Positions 46,346 to 53,269 of a stretch of DNA of 64,000 nt are shown here, piece after piece. Under the pieces are notes generated by a model, which was not told the origin of the DNA, searched no databases, and saw only the letters and a program-made list of their open reading frames with translations. Origin of the DNA: Alteromonadaceae bacterium Bs31 (GTDB lineage: Bacteria > Pseudomonadota > Gammaproteobacteria > Pseudomonadales > Cellvibrionaceae); assembly GCA_900177435.1 (NCBI GenBank), contig FXAI01000003.1, positions 62,001 to 126,000 of the forward strand, given 5' to 3'. Numbering within the stretch: position 1 is the first letter of the stretch; each line of letters opens with the position of its first letter. The position numbers and the translations under genes were made by a program.

Positions 46346-47856
46346 TAGCGCGAACCGGTGAAAAAACGAAAACGCCGAAGTTCCAGCAGGCGATAACCGG
46401 TGTAGCTTCCAAGCAAAATGGCCAAGGCCATAAAAATTGCCTGCAGACCAATAAAATTAAAGGTTAGGTGACGAATTAGATCGTTAGTCATCACCATATA
46501 AGCCACCAGCGCAACAATCAATGAGCCGCCAGACTGTATAAAAACCTCTTTGGCCCCCTCCTCTTCCCACAGAATGGACATACGCTCAATGGTCCAACTG
46601 AGAATAATCATGGGGAAGAAGGTGATTTTTAGTGCCTCACTCAAGCCAAGTTGGTAGGCGAGTACAGAAAACACGGCAATGATGCCAATCACGGTCATGA
46701 TCACGGCGGAAATACGCGCGACCAGCAGCAGGTTGAGATAGGAGAGATAACCCCGGATTAACAAGCCAATGCCAACAATTAGCACAAAGCCAATCAAACC
46801 TATCCAGAGGCTGGTTTGAATAAAAGACATGGCAATTAACACGGGCATAAAAGTGCCCGAGGTCCGCAGGCCCACCAGAACGCGCATAAACACAACCACC
46901 AGCACACCTACAGGAATGAGCAATATCCCCTTAAACATGGTTTGCTCTTCCACCGGCAGGCTGTGAATGGAAAAGTCCAGCAGGCTATCCTCCTGCCTCT
47001 CCAACTCCAACACCTGCGACGCGGGAACTTCCTGGTCAATAATTGAAAACCATACATTGGACTTGGCGCCACCGATAATATCCAGCAGCGCACCGGAGTG
47101 ATACTCCCACATCATCTGATTCTTGCCCCGGCCTTGCTTACCCGTTTGCGGATTGAACAGCTGAAACTCTTCGCCGTCGAACACTTGCAGATAGGTAACC
47201 AATGGCTGGCGCCGGCGGCCGTCCTCAAGGTTGAGCATTAACACTTCCCGCGCTGGCACCTCGGCCTGATTAAGAAGCTGCACCAACCAGCGACTGCGCG
47301 TTTGCTTCTGCGCCAGAAAGTCTGCGCTTTGCTGCTGACTATTGAAGGCCTTGATTAGCTCGCGAGCCAAAGTGAAGTGGTCAGCGGAGCGCTCCAGGGC
47401 ATTCTCCAACAACTGTAGAGCGGAAGTATCCATTGGCCCGCTGCCCATAAGCTTGCGGTTTTCTACCAGCTCTGGCGGGGCCTGAGGAATATTCAAACCC
47501 GTTTCCACCTGCATATCCACGCGATAGTACAAGGTCTGCTTGCCCCTCGCACTGCGTATGGACCACTCCGCTCGCCGCTCGCCGGGGGTATCGATAAAGG
47601 CCAAGCCATAACCTGGGCTGGCAGTGTGATCTGCAATACGCTCAAAGCCGTTTTGGGTATCCGGGATGGCAAAAGACACCTTTACGGGCTCGCCACGCGC
47701 TATGAATTCAAGCTTGGCTTCAATAGACCACACCTGACGTTTCTCACCCGGCATCCAGGGTACATCAAATGCCTGATGTCGATACCAGGTCATGGAACTG
47801 CCAACCAGCAAGAGCAGGCCAACAATAGCGAAAAGAGGGGTACGGGAAGGCTTCAA
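46345..47856 (-). CDS. Inactive transglutaminase with 7TM domain
   Basis: 503 residues. N-terminal membrane anchor (about 8-24), a periplasmic transglutaminase-like domain (about 25-305) in which I see no catalytic Cys-His-Asp triad, and seven C-terminal transmembrane helices (about 310-495). This matches the Transglut_i_TM/7TM_transglut family. The start is TTG at 47856, since an in-frame stop lies just upstream and AAGG is well placed. The middle member of the three-gene set; it may sense or present the peptide substrate at the membrane. Confidence 0.88.
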   Translation of the reverse strand: MKPSRTPLFAIVGLLLLVGSSMTWYRHQAFDVPWMPGEKRQVWSIEAKLEFIARGEPVKVSFAIPDTQNGFERIADHTASPGYGLAFIDTPGERRAEWSIRSARGKQTLYYRVDMQVETGLNIPQAPPELVENRKLMGSGPMDTSALQLLENALERSADHFTLARELIKAFNSQQQSADFLAQKQTRSRWLVQLLNQAEVPAREVLMLNLEDGRRRQPLVTYLQVFDGEEFQLFNPQTGKQGRGKNQMMWEYHSGALLDIIGGAKSNVWFSIIDQEVPASQVLELERQEDSLLDFSIHSLPVEEQTMFKGILLIPVGVLVVVFMRVLVGLRTSGTFMPVLIAMSFIQTSLWIGLIGFVLIVGIGLLIRGYLSYLNLLLVARISAVIMTVIGIIAVFSVLAYQLGLSEALKITFFPMIILSWTIERMSILWEEEGAKEVFIQSGGSLIVALVAYMVMTNDLIRHLTFNFIGLQAIFMALAILLGSYTGYRLLELRRFRFFTGSR

Positions 47857-47896
47857 GGATTCGACCTTGCTATGTCATGAAATTAATAATTGGTAG

Positions 47897-48670
47897 TTAA
47901 CGAGCGCCCAAAGAGCGCCGCAGCCGTTCAACTTCCACCTTAGGCTGAATGAACTTTTTAGAAACATCAACCACAGCGATATCACGCAGTAAATTGCGAC
48001 CGATAAGCACGGGGTAAACCATACTGTTGCGGTCGCTTAGCTGGAACTCAACTTCTTCACTCACATCCCCAAAACGAAGCACAAGTTTTACCACATGCCT
48101 GCGAGCAACACCATTGGAGCTTTGCTTTACTTTAGTCGTGCGCAAAAGCGGAGTTTCTAATTGCACGTCGTCGAGCTCAGATCGCAAGGTAAAACGCACC
48201 CAGTCTTCACCGTCGCGCTCAAATACTTGAATCTGCTTAGCCATAAGTACCGAAGTAGATGCACCGGTATCAATGCGCGCCTTAAAATGTTTTGCTGCCA
48301 CATCCAGCCACACCCACTCCACTCGTCCCAATACGATTTTGCTCTCGTCATACATCAAAACCTGGCTTTCTTTTGGCCCTGATGCAGGAACACTTTTTTC
48401 GGCCATCTGGCTGTTTTTCGCCGAAAGAGTACTCATAACGGTTTCCAAATCACCCATTTGCGTTTGCAGGTTGAGGATTTGCTCGCTGAAGGTCTGCTGG
48501 TGTAACACCAGCATTTGCATATGTTGCTGCTGCTCTTCCTTCCAGAGCTGCTGCTGCTGATGCATCTCCTGCTGTGCAGCAAGTATTTCACTCTTATTAT
48601 TTGAGTAGGTACAACAGAGCAATGCCGATGTGAATGGCAAGATCAGTAACAACTTTAAGCGTAAAGGCAT
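47897..48670 (-). CDS. Retropepsin-like periplasmic protease (RimK-associated type)
   Basis: 257 residues. Hydrophobic N-terminus (about 5-20; cysteines there do not form a good lipobox), a Gln-rich coiled coil (about 25-92), then a retropepsin-fold domain with the aspartic protease motif 'RIDTGAST' (Asp134) and 'VLIGRNLL'. Databases often label the family 'ATP-dependent zinc protease', but the DTGA motif points to an aspartic protease. ATG at 48670 has GAGGGA upstream and is preferred to a TTG at 48706. First gene of the triad. Confidence 0.87.
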   Translation of the reverse strand: MPLRLKLLLILPFTSALLCCTYSNNKSEILAAQQEMHQQQQLWKEEQQQHMQMLVLHQQTFSEQILNLQTQMGDLETVMSTLSAKNSQMAEKSVPASGPKESQVLMYDESKIVLGRVEWVWLDVAAKHFKARIDTGASTSVLMAKQIQVFERDGEDWVRFTLRSELDDVQLETPLLRTTKVKQSSNGVARRHVVKLVLRFGDVSEEVEFQLSDRNSMVYPVLIGRNLLRDIAVVDVSKKFIQPKVEVERLRRSLGAR

Positions 48671-48780
48671 CTGGTCCCTCGGGTGATATAATTTCCACCG
48701 CTTCAACGGTGCACCTCTTTGGGTGCGTAATCATAGCAGTGTTTCTGTCAATTACCACAAGGGCTTCACGGAGGTGTGCA

Positions 48781-49458
48781 GTGCGTATCGATGCAGTTAT
48801 TTTTGACCACGACGGCACGCTGGTTGACTCCGAGGGTATTCACTTCAGTATTTGGCAAGAACTGCTTGCCCAGCAAGGCATAAATTTCCACAGAGAAGAG
48901 TACCTCAATCACCACTGCGGCGTTCCATCCAAACGCAATGCCGAGTTAATTGTTGAACGTCATAAATTAAATACCAGCTCTCAGCAACTGCTGACGAACA
49001 AGCAGCAAAAGCTGGACGCCTGGCTCCATGACCACACCTTCCCGCTATTGCCTCTCGCCAGGGAAGCACTGCAGGAGTGTCGCAAAGCACAATTAAAAAT
49101 AGGCCTTGCCACAGGTGCCGGTCGCAATGAGGCACTGCGAACGGTAGAAGGGCACAATTTAGCTCAGTACTTCGATACCCTAGTGACCAAAGATGATGTA
49201 AAAAACAGTAAACCTGCACCCGAAACCTATCTCCTGGCGGCCCGGCACCTGGCTGTTGAACCTGAACACTGCATCGCCATTGAAGACAGCAGCACGGGTG
49301 TTGCGTCTGCGAAGGCAGCAGGTATGCAGTGCATTACGGTCAAATATGAGCTGGCAAAGAATCAGGATCTATCCTCCGCGGACTACCATTGCAACGACTT
49401 GCTTCAAGCCGTCGACAAAGCGCTTACTCTGGTGAATCAAGGCTCAGAAAACCTCTGA
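48781..49458 (+). CDS. HAD-superfamily hydrolase (phosphoglucomutase/phosphatase-like)
   Basis: 225 residues. Motif I 'FDHDGTLVDSE' (nucleophile Asp9, acid/base Asp11), motif II in 'GLATGAGRNE', Lys in 'KPAPETYLLAA' and acids in 'IEDSSTGVASA'. The helical cap places it with the beta-phosphoglucomutase/GPH group. The start is GTG at 48781 with a strong GGAGGT before it; the in-frame region upstream crosses the divergent promoter and is not coding. Substrate unknown. Confidence 0.9.
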   Translation: MRIDAVIFDHDGTLVDSEGIHFSIWQELLAQQGINFHREEYLNHHCGVPSKRNAELIVERHKLNTSSQQLLTNKQQKLDAWLHDHTFPLLPLAREALQECRKAQLKIGLATGAGRNEALRTVEGHNLAQYFDTLVTKDDVKNSKPAPETYLLAARHLAVEPEHCIAIEDSSTGVASAKAAGMQCITVKYELAKNQDLSSADYHCNDLLQAVDKALTLVNQGSENL

Positions 49459-49613
49459 TCAGGCCTGAAAGCGCCATCGAACGAGACCTCGGGGGCGCCA
49501 CCTAAATGCAGCTATTCATGCCGACCTTGCAGTTGATAAGGGCCAATTGACCTACCCACTGGGCTCCGCATGCTACGCAGCAAGCACTCAAATTTAACCA
49601 CTCTTCCCTAAGC

Positions 49614-49631
49614 ATTCAGGAAGGATTCAGG
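49614..49631 (+). promoter_or_regulatory. Direct repeat ATTCAGG-N4-ATTCAGG (candidate response-regulator box)
   Basis: Two identical 7-mers with an 11-bp period, about 50 bp upstream of the glycine-zipper gene. OmpR/PhoP-family regulators bind direct repeats with this period, and such a regulator is encoded at 50772. Confidence 0.4.
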
Positions 49632-49680
49632 CTGAGCCCAGTATTCTGCAATTAACAGATTCATTGCAGAGGAGAACGCC

Positions 49681-50316
49681 ATGAAAAGCTTAACTAAAAC
49701 TATCGCCATCACCACCTTTAGTGTCGCTTGTAGCTATCTTGCTGTACCGAGCTTCGCCCAGGGCTATGACCGTGGTTATCAATACAGTACGCAAAACTAC
49801 CAGCAGCAAGACAGACGCCAGATAGACTACGCAAAAGTGCTATCCGCCGAACCGATCTTTCAAACTATTGAGCGCCAGGTGCCCGTGGAGAACTGCTGGA
49901 CCGAGCAGCTTCGACAAGAGACACCGGTGTATCACAACGCACAAGTGAAAAAGCACCGCTCTGCCACGGGCACCATTCTGGGTGCCATGATCGGCGGAGG
50001 TATTGGCAATGCGGTGGGCGCCGGTGATGAGAATAAAAAAGTTGGCACAGTGGTGGGGGCGCTATTGGGTGCATCCATCGGCAACGATGTGAGCCGCAAG
50101 CACCGCTACCAAAGGGAACAGCAGGTTTCTCACACCGAAGTCAGCTATCGCAACGTACAACGTTGCGAGGTTCAACAGAGAACGGAAACCGAGCAGGTAC
50201 CCGCGGGCTACGACGTAACATATCGCTACCATGGCCAGACCTACCACACCCAAATGGACAAGCATCCGGGCAAAAGACTTAAAGTCGCCGTGAGTATCGA
50301 GCCCCTTGAGCACTAA
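49681..50316 (+). CDS. Glycine-zipper 2TM envelope protein
   Basis: 211 residues with a signal peptide (about 1-26, ending near 'PSFAQ') and a glycine-zipper segment (about 100-140; 'GTILGAMIGGGIGNAVGAG' and 'VGTVVGALLGASIGND'). The C-terminal part holds two conserved-looking Cys and ends in a beta-rich 'YDVTYRYHGQTY' stretch. Family members are periplasmic or outer-membrane associated and often stress-induced; function unknown. Good GAGGAG ribosome site. Confidence 0.88.
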   Translation: MKSLTKTIAITTFSVACSYLAVPSFAQGYDRGYQYSTQNYQQQDRRQIDYAKVLSAEPIFQTIERQVPVENCWTEQLRQETPVYHNAQVKKHRSATGTILGAMIGGGIGNAVGAGDENKKVGTVVGALLGASIGNDVSRKHRYQREQQVSHTEVSYRNVQRCEVQQRTETEQVPAGYDVTYRYHGQTYHTQMDKHPGKRLKVAVSIEPLEH

Positions 50317-50330
50317 GGCACTCAGTGAGT

Positions 50331-50374
50331 GTTCACGCAATATTTGCAATGTTTACGCAGGTTTAGCTTACAAT
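50331..50374 (+). promoter_or_regulatory. Candidate PhoP-type repeat and promoter upstream of the PepSY/two-component operon
   Basis: GTTCACGCAA (50331), GTTTACGCAG (50351) and GTTTAGC (50361) are direct repeats in register of 10 bp; TGTTTA-N4-GGTTTA resembles a PhoP box with a 10- rather than 11-bp period. A TACAAT -10 element follows at 50369-50374 with no good -35, as in activator-dependent promoters. Confidence 0.4.
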
Positions 50375-50397
50375 AGCCCTAACGAAACATACTAAAT

Positions 50398-50745
50398 ATG
50401 ACCATGAACACTCGCACCCCAAACACCAGACTCCTATTTGTCGCAATGGCGCTTATTGCGTCTAGCGGCAATAGTTTTGCCATTCACCATCCCGCCAGTG
50501 ACGAACCGCGGCCAGCTGCCTACGGGCAGGCCCTTGACTCAAGCCTAGTGCAAAGCAACTTGCTAATTGCACAGGCAAAAAGAGAAATCAGCAAAAGCCA
50601 GGCGGCCAGCGCAGCTCAGAGCAAGTACGGCGGCAAAGTAATTAACGTAAGCCGCAAGGGGAGCAGCTACCGGGTAAAACTGCTACTGGAATCTGGAAAA
50701 GTAAAAATAGTGACAGTGGACGCCTCCACGGGCAAAGCCCGCTAA
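50398..50745 (+). CDS. PepSY-domain periplasmic protein
   Basis: 115 residues with a signal peptide (about 1-28) and a C-terminal PepSY-like domain ('KSQAASAAQSKYGG' then alternating strands to the end). Small PepSY proteins of this kind are common just upstream of PhoP/PhoQ-like pairs and may modulate the sensor. ATG at 50398 or 50404. The two-component genes begin 26 bp downstream. Confidence 0.82.
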   Translation: MTMNTRTPNTRLLFVAMALIASSGNSFAIHHPASDEPRPAAYGQALDSSLVQSNLLIAQAKREISKSQAASAAQSKYGGKVINVSRKGSSYRVKLLLESGKVKIVTVDASTGKAR

Positions 50746-50771
50746 AGCTTACACTCACTGCGAGGCATAAA

Positions 50772-51449
50772 ATGAAGATGTTAATTGTCGAAGATGAAGC
50801 CGCAATACGCCAACAACTCAGCGAGTACTTCGCCGCTCAAAACTTTGTTGTTGAAGCGGTAGCAGACGGAGAAGAAGGCAGCTATTACGCCACAGAGTTT
50901 GATTACGATTTCGCGGTGATTGATATTGGCCTACCTAAAGTAGACGGCATAGAAATTATTAAAAGACTGCGCGCCCAGGGGAAAAAATACCCAGTATTGG
51001 TACTTACCGCGCGCGGCCACTGGCAGGATAAAGTCAAAGGTCTTGAAGCTGGCGCAGATGACTATCTGGTAAAGCCCTTCCATATTGAAGAATTACGTGC
51101 CCGCGCCAATGCACTGATTCGCCGCTCAGGCGGCAGCGCTACACCACAATTAAATTTTGGCACAATTGTTATCGATACCTTTAGTAAGCAGGTTAAGGTG
51201 GATGGTGCTTTTATTGAACTCACCAGCTATGAATACAACACCTTGGAATACTTGGCATTACACGCAGGGCAACCGATTTCCAAAACAGAATTAACCGAGC
51301 ATCTCTATCATCAGGACTACGAGCGCGACAGTAATGTTATAGAAGTTTTCGTCGGCCGCTTGCGGAAGAAGCTCGACCCAGGCAACCAGCTCAAACCTAT
51401 TGCGACCGTTCGTGGCCAGGGTTATCGCTTCTCTCTGCAAGCGAGCTAG
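50772..51449 (+). CDS. PhoP-like response regulator
   Basis: OmpR/PhoP-family transcription factor of 225 residues: receiver domain with Glu7-Asp8, acceptor Asp51 in 'VIDIGLPK', Thr in 'VLTAR' and Lys in 'VKPF'; winged-helix DNA-binding domain (about 125-222) with 'LTSYEYNTLEYL' and 'VFVGRLRKKL'. Partner kinase follows after 8 bp. Likely targets include its own operon and the glycine-zipper gene, given the repeats upstream of both. Confidence 0.94.
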   Translation: MKMLIVEDEAAIRQQLSEYFAAQNFVVEAVADGEEGSYYATEFDYDFAVIDIGLPKVDGIEIIKRLRAQGKKYPVLVLTARGHWQDKVKGLEAGADDYLVKPFHIEELRARANALIRRSGGSATPQLNFGTIVIDTFSKQVKVDGAFIELTSYEYNTLEYLALHAGQPISKTELTEHLYHQDYERDSNVIEVFVGRLRKKLDPGNQLKPIATVRGQGYRFSLQAS

Positions 51450-51457
51450 CGCTACTT

Positions 51458-52816
51458 ATGCAAATAAATTCACTGGCAGCACGGCTTACTGTTTTTTCTG
51501 CTCTCGTTTTGCCGGTAATTTTAAGCTTTAGCGCCTTTTCCCTGGATAGAGCTTTTCGCCAAAGCCTGCTGAATGCCGAGCAACTGTCTCTAAGAGCGCA
51601 ACTATACTCTCTGCTTGCTGCGGCAGAGCCCGATGAGCAAAGCAACAGCCTTTATTTACCTGAAATATTCGCAGAAACACGTTTTAACCGGCCCCAGTCC
51701 GGTCTCTACGCCTGGGTACTGGACGCAGAAGGTTCCAGTGTATGGCGCAGCGCTTCAGCGCCGGCAGAGTCACTACCCACCGAAATTCTACCGCACATCC
51801 AATCCGGCTCTGAGTATTTCTCTCCAGTCTCTATTTTTGGCAGAGAACACTTTATTTTTCAGCTCGATACACTCTGGGAAGTAGACGGCAAAGACCACGT
51901 GTTCCGCTTTGTGCTCATCCACCACCAACAGGAAATGAAGCAGGAGCTGGCCAGTTACCGGGATGCCTTATGGTTATGGTTAGGCGGCATTACCCTGCTG
52001 CTCGTTGGCGCTCAGTTTATAATCACCCGCTTTGGTCTAAAACCGCTAAATACCCTCGCAAAGGAGTTACAGTTATTTCAGCAGGGCCATAAAAATTCTA
52101 TCGAAGGAAAGTATCCAACTGAAGTTTCACCGGTGATCCATAGCTTGAACGACGTTCTGGCCAGCGAGCAAGGGCAAAGGCAGCGTTACAAAAATACCTT
52201 GGCTGACCTTGCTCACAGTCTGAAAACACCCTTAGCCATAATTCGTGCAGAGTTGGAAACAGGTAAAAACCGTAACGAGAAAAATATCCGCACCGAGACC
52301 ATTGATGAACAAATCGGCCGCATGGCGGACATCGTTCAGCATCAACTTCAGCGGGCGTCCCTCAGCAGCACCAGCTCCATACGTGAAAAAACGCCCTTGC
52401 GAGAAACACTAACAAGACTCTGCTCCGCCTTGGAAAAAGTCTATCGCGACAAAAATTTCCAGGTAGAATTACACGTGGATAACACGCTCACCTTTCCCGG
52501 AGATGAGAGTGATGCAATGGAATTGCTTGGCAACCTCCTGGAAAATGCCTTTAAATACGGCGGTAGTAAGATTGCAATCACAGCTGAAACAAGTAATAAC
52601 TTATTACTCATCAACATCGGAGACGATGGCCCGGGCATCGCTGAGCATCTAAAACAGAATATTCTCTCTAGAGGTGCCCGTGCAGACACATCTGTACAAG
52701 GCCAAGGTATTGGCCTCTCCATTGTGGTAGACATTCTAAGCAGCTACCAAGGCCAACTGGACATAAGTGAAAGCTGTCTCGGCGGCGCCGAGTTCAGGCT
52801 GCGCATCCCCATTTAA
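51458..52816 (+). CDS. PhoQ-like sensor histidine kinase
   Basis: 452 residues: two transmembrane helices (about 10-28 and 170-190) around a periplasmic sensor of about 140 residues, HAMP, HisKA with 'DLAHSLKTPLAI' (His253) and HATPase_c with 'NLLENAFKYG', 'DDGPGI' and 'GQGIGLSIV'. I do not see the dense acidic patch of enteric PhoQ in the sensor domain, so Mg2+ sensing should not be assumed. Confidence 0.93.
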   Translation: MQINSLAARLTVFSALVLPVILSFSAFSLDRAFRQSLLNAEQLSLRAQLYSLLAAAEPDEQSNSLYLPEIFAETRFNRPQSGLYAWVLDAEGSSVWRSASAPAESLPTEILPHIQSGSEYFSPVSIFGREHFIFQLDTLWEVDGKDHVFRFVLIHHQQEMKQELASYRDALWLWLGGITLLLVGAQFIITRFGLKPLNTLAKELQLFQQGHKNSIEGKYPTEVSPVIHSLNDVLASEQGQRQRYKNTLADLAHSLKTPLAIIRAELETGKNRNEKNIRTETIDEQIGRMADIVQHQLQRASLSSTSSIREKTPLRETLTRLCSALEKVYRDKNFQVELHVDNTLTFPGDESDAMELLGNLLENAFKYGGSKIAITAETSNNLLLINIGDDGPGIAEHLKQNILSRGARADTSVQGQGIGLSIVVDILSSYQGQLDISESCLGGAEFRLRIPI

Positions 52817-52828
52817 ATAAGGATTGTT

Positions 52829-53269
52829 GTGAATCTATTTAATCACACCTTGGCAACCATTTTTTTTGAGCCACGCTTTAAGATTTTGCGCTACGGACAA
52901 TTTGTTGTTGCTATTGGGGTTTTCGCCTACATGGCCTTAAGCCCGGCACCGCCAGATGTTGCGCCCTCTTTTTCCGATAAGGCTTTGCATTTTATTGGCA
53001 ACATTTTACTTATAAGCTCCGCCTGGGTAGCTCTATTTGGCAGGGCAAGCAAAAGGAAGGCACTTTTTATTGCTGTACTCTATTCACTGCTTATCGAATT
53101 TGCACAGCACTTCTCACCCGTACGACAAGCCGACTTTCTGGACGCAACTGCGAATTTACTTGGCATCACTTTCGGACTGGCGCTGTGCTTTTTTATGGAT
53201 TTTTATTTATCTCAAATAAAAAAACAGGCACCGCGTCACGCCTCGGCTAACACAGAAACCTCCGACTGA
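52829..53269 (+). CDS. VanZ-like membrane protein
   Basis: 146 residues with four hydrophobic helices. 'SDKALHFIGNILL' and 'YSLLIEFAQHFSPVRQADFLDATANLLGI' match the VanZ family. Start is GTG at 52829 with AAGGA upstream, 12 bp after the kinase, so probably in the same operon. Its end overlaps the convergent MMPL gene by 34 bp. Confidence 0.85.
   Translation: MNLFNHTLATIFFEPRFKILRYGQFVVAIGVFAYMALSPAPPDVAPSFSDKALHFIGNILLISSAWVALFGRASKRKALFIAVLYSLLIEFAQHFSPVRQADFLDATANLLGITFGLALCFFMDFYLSQIKKQAPRHASANTETSD

Noticed and set aside
48634-48780. Longer N-terminus for the HAD hydrolase
   Set aside because: It would extend across the divergent promoter into the retropepsin gene; GTG 48781 has a strong ribosome site and starts the conserved motif.
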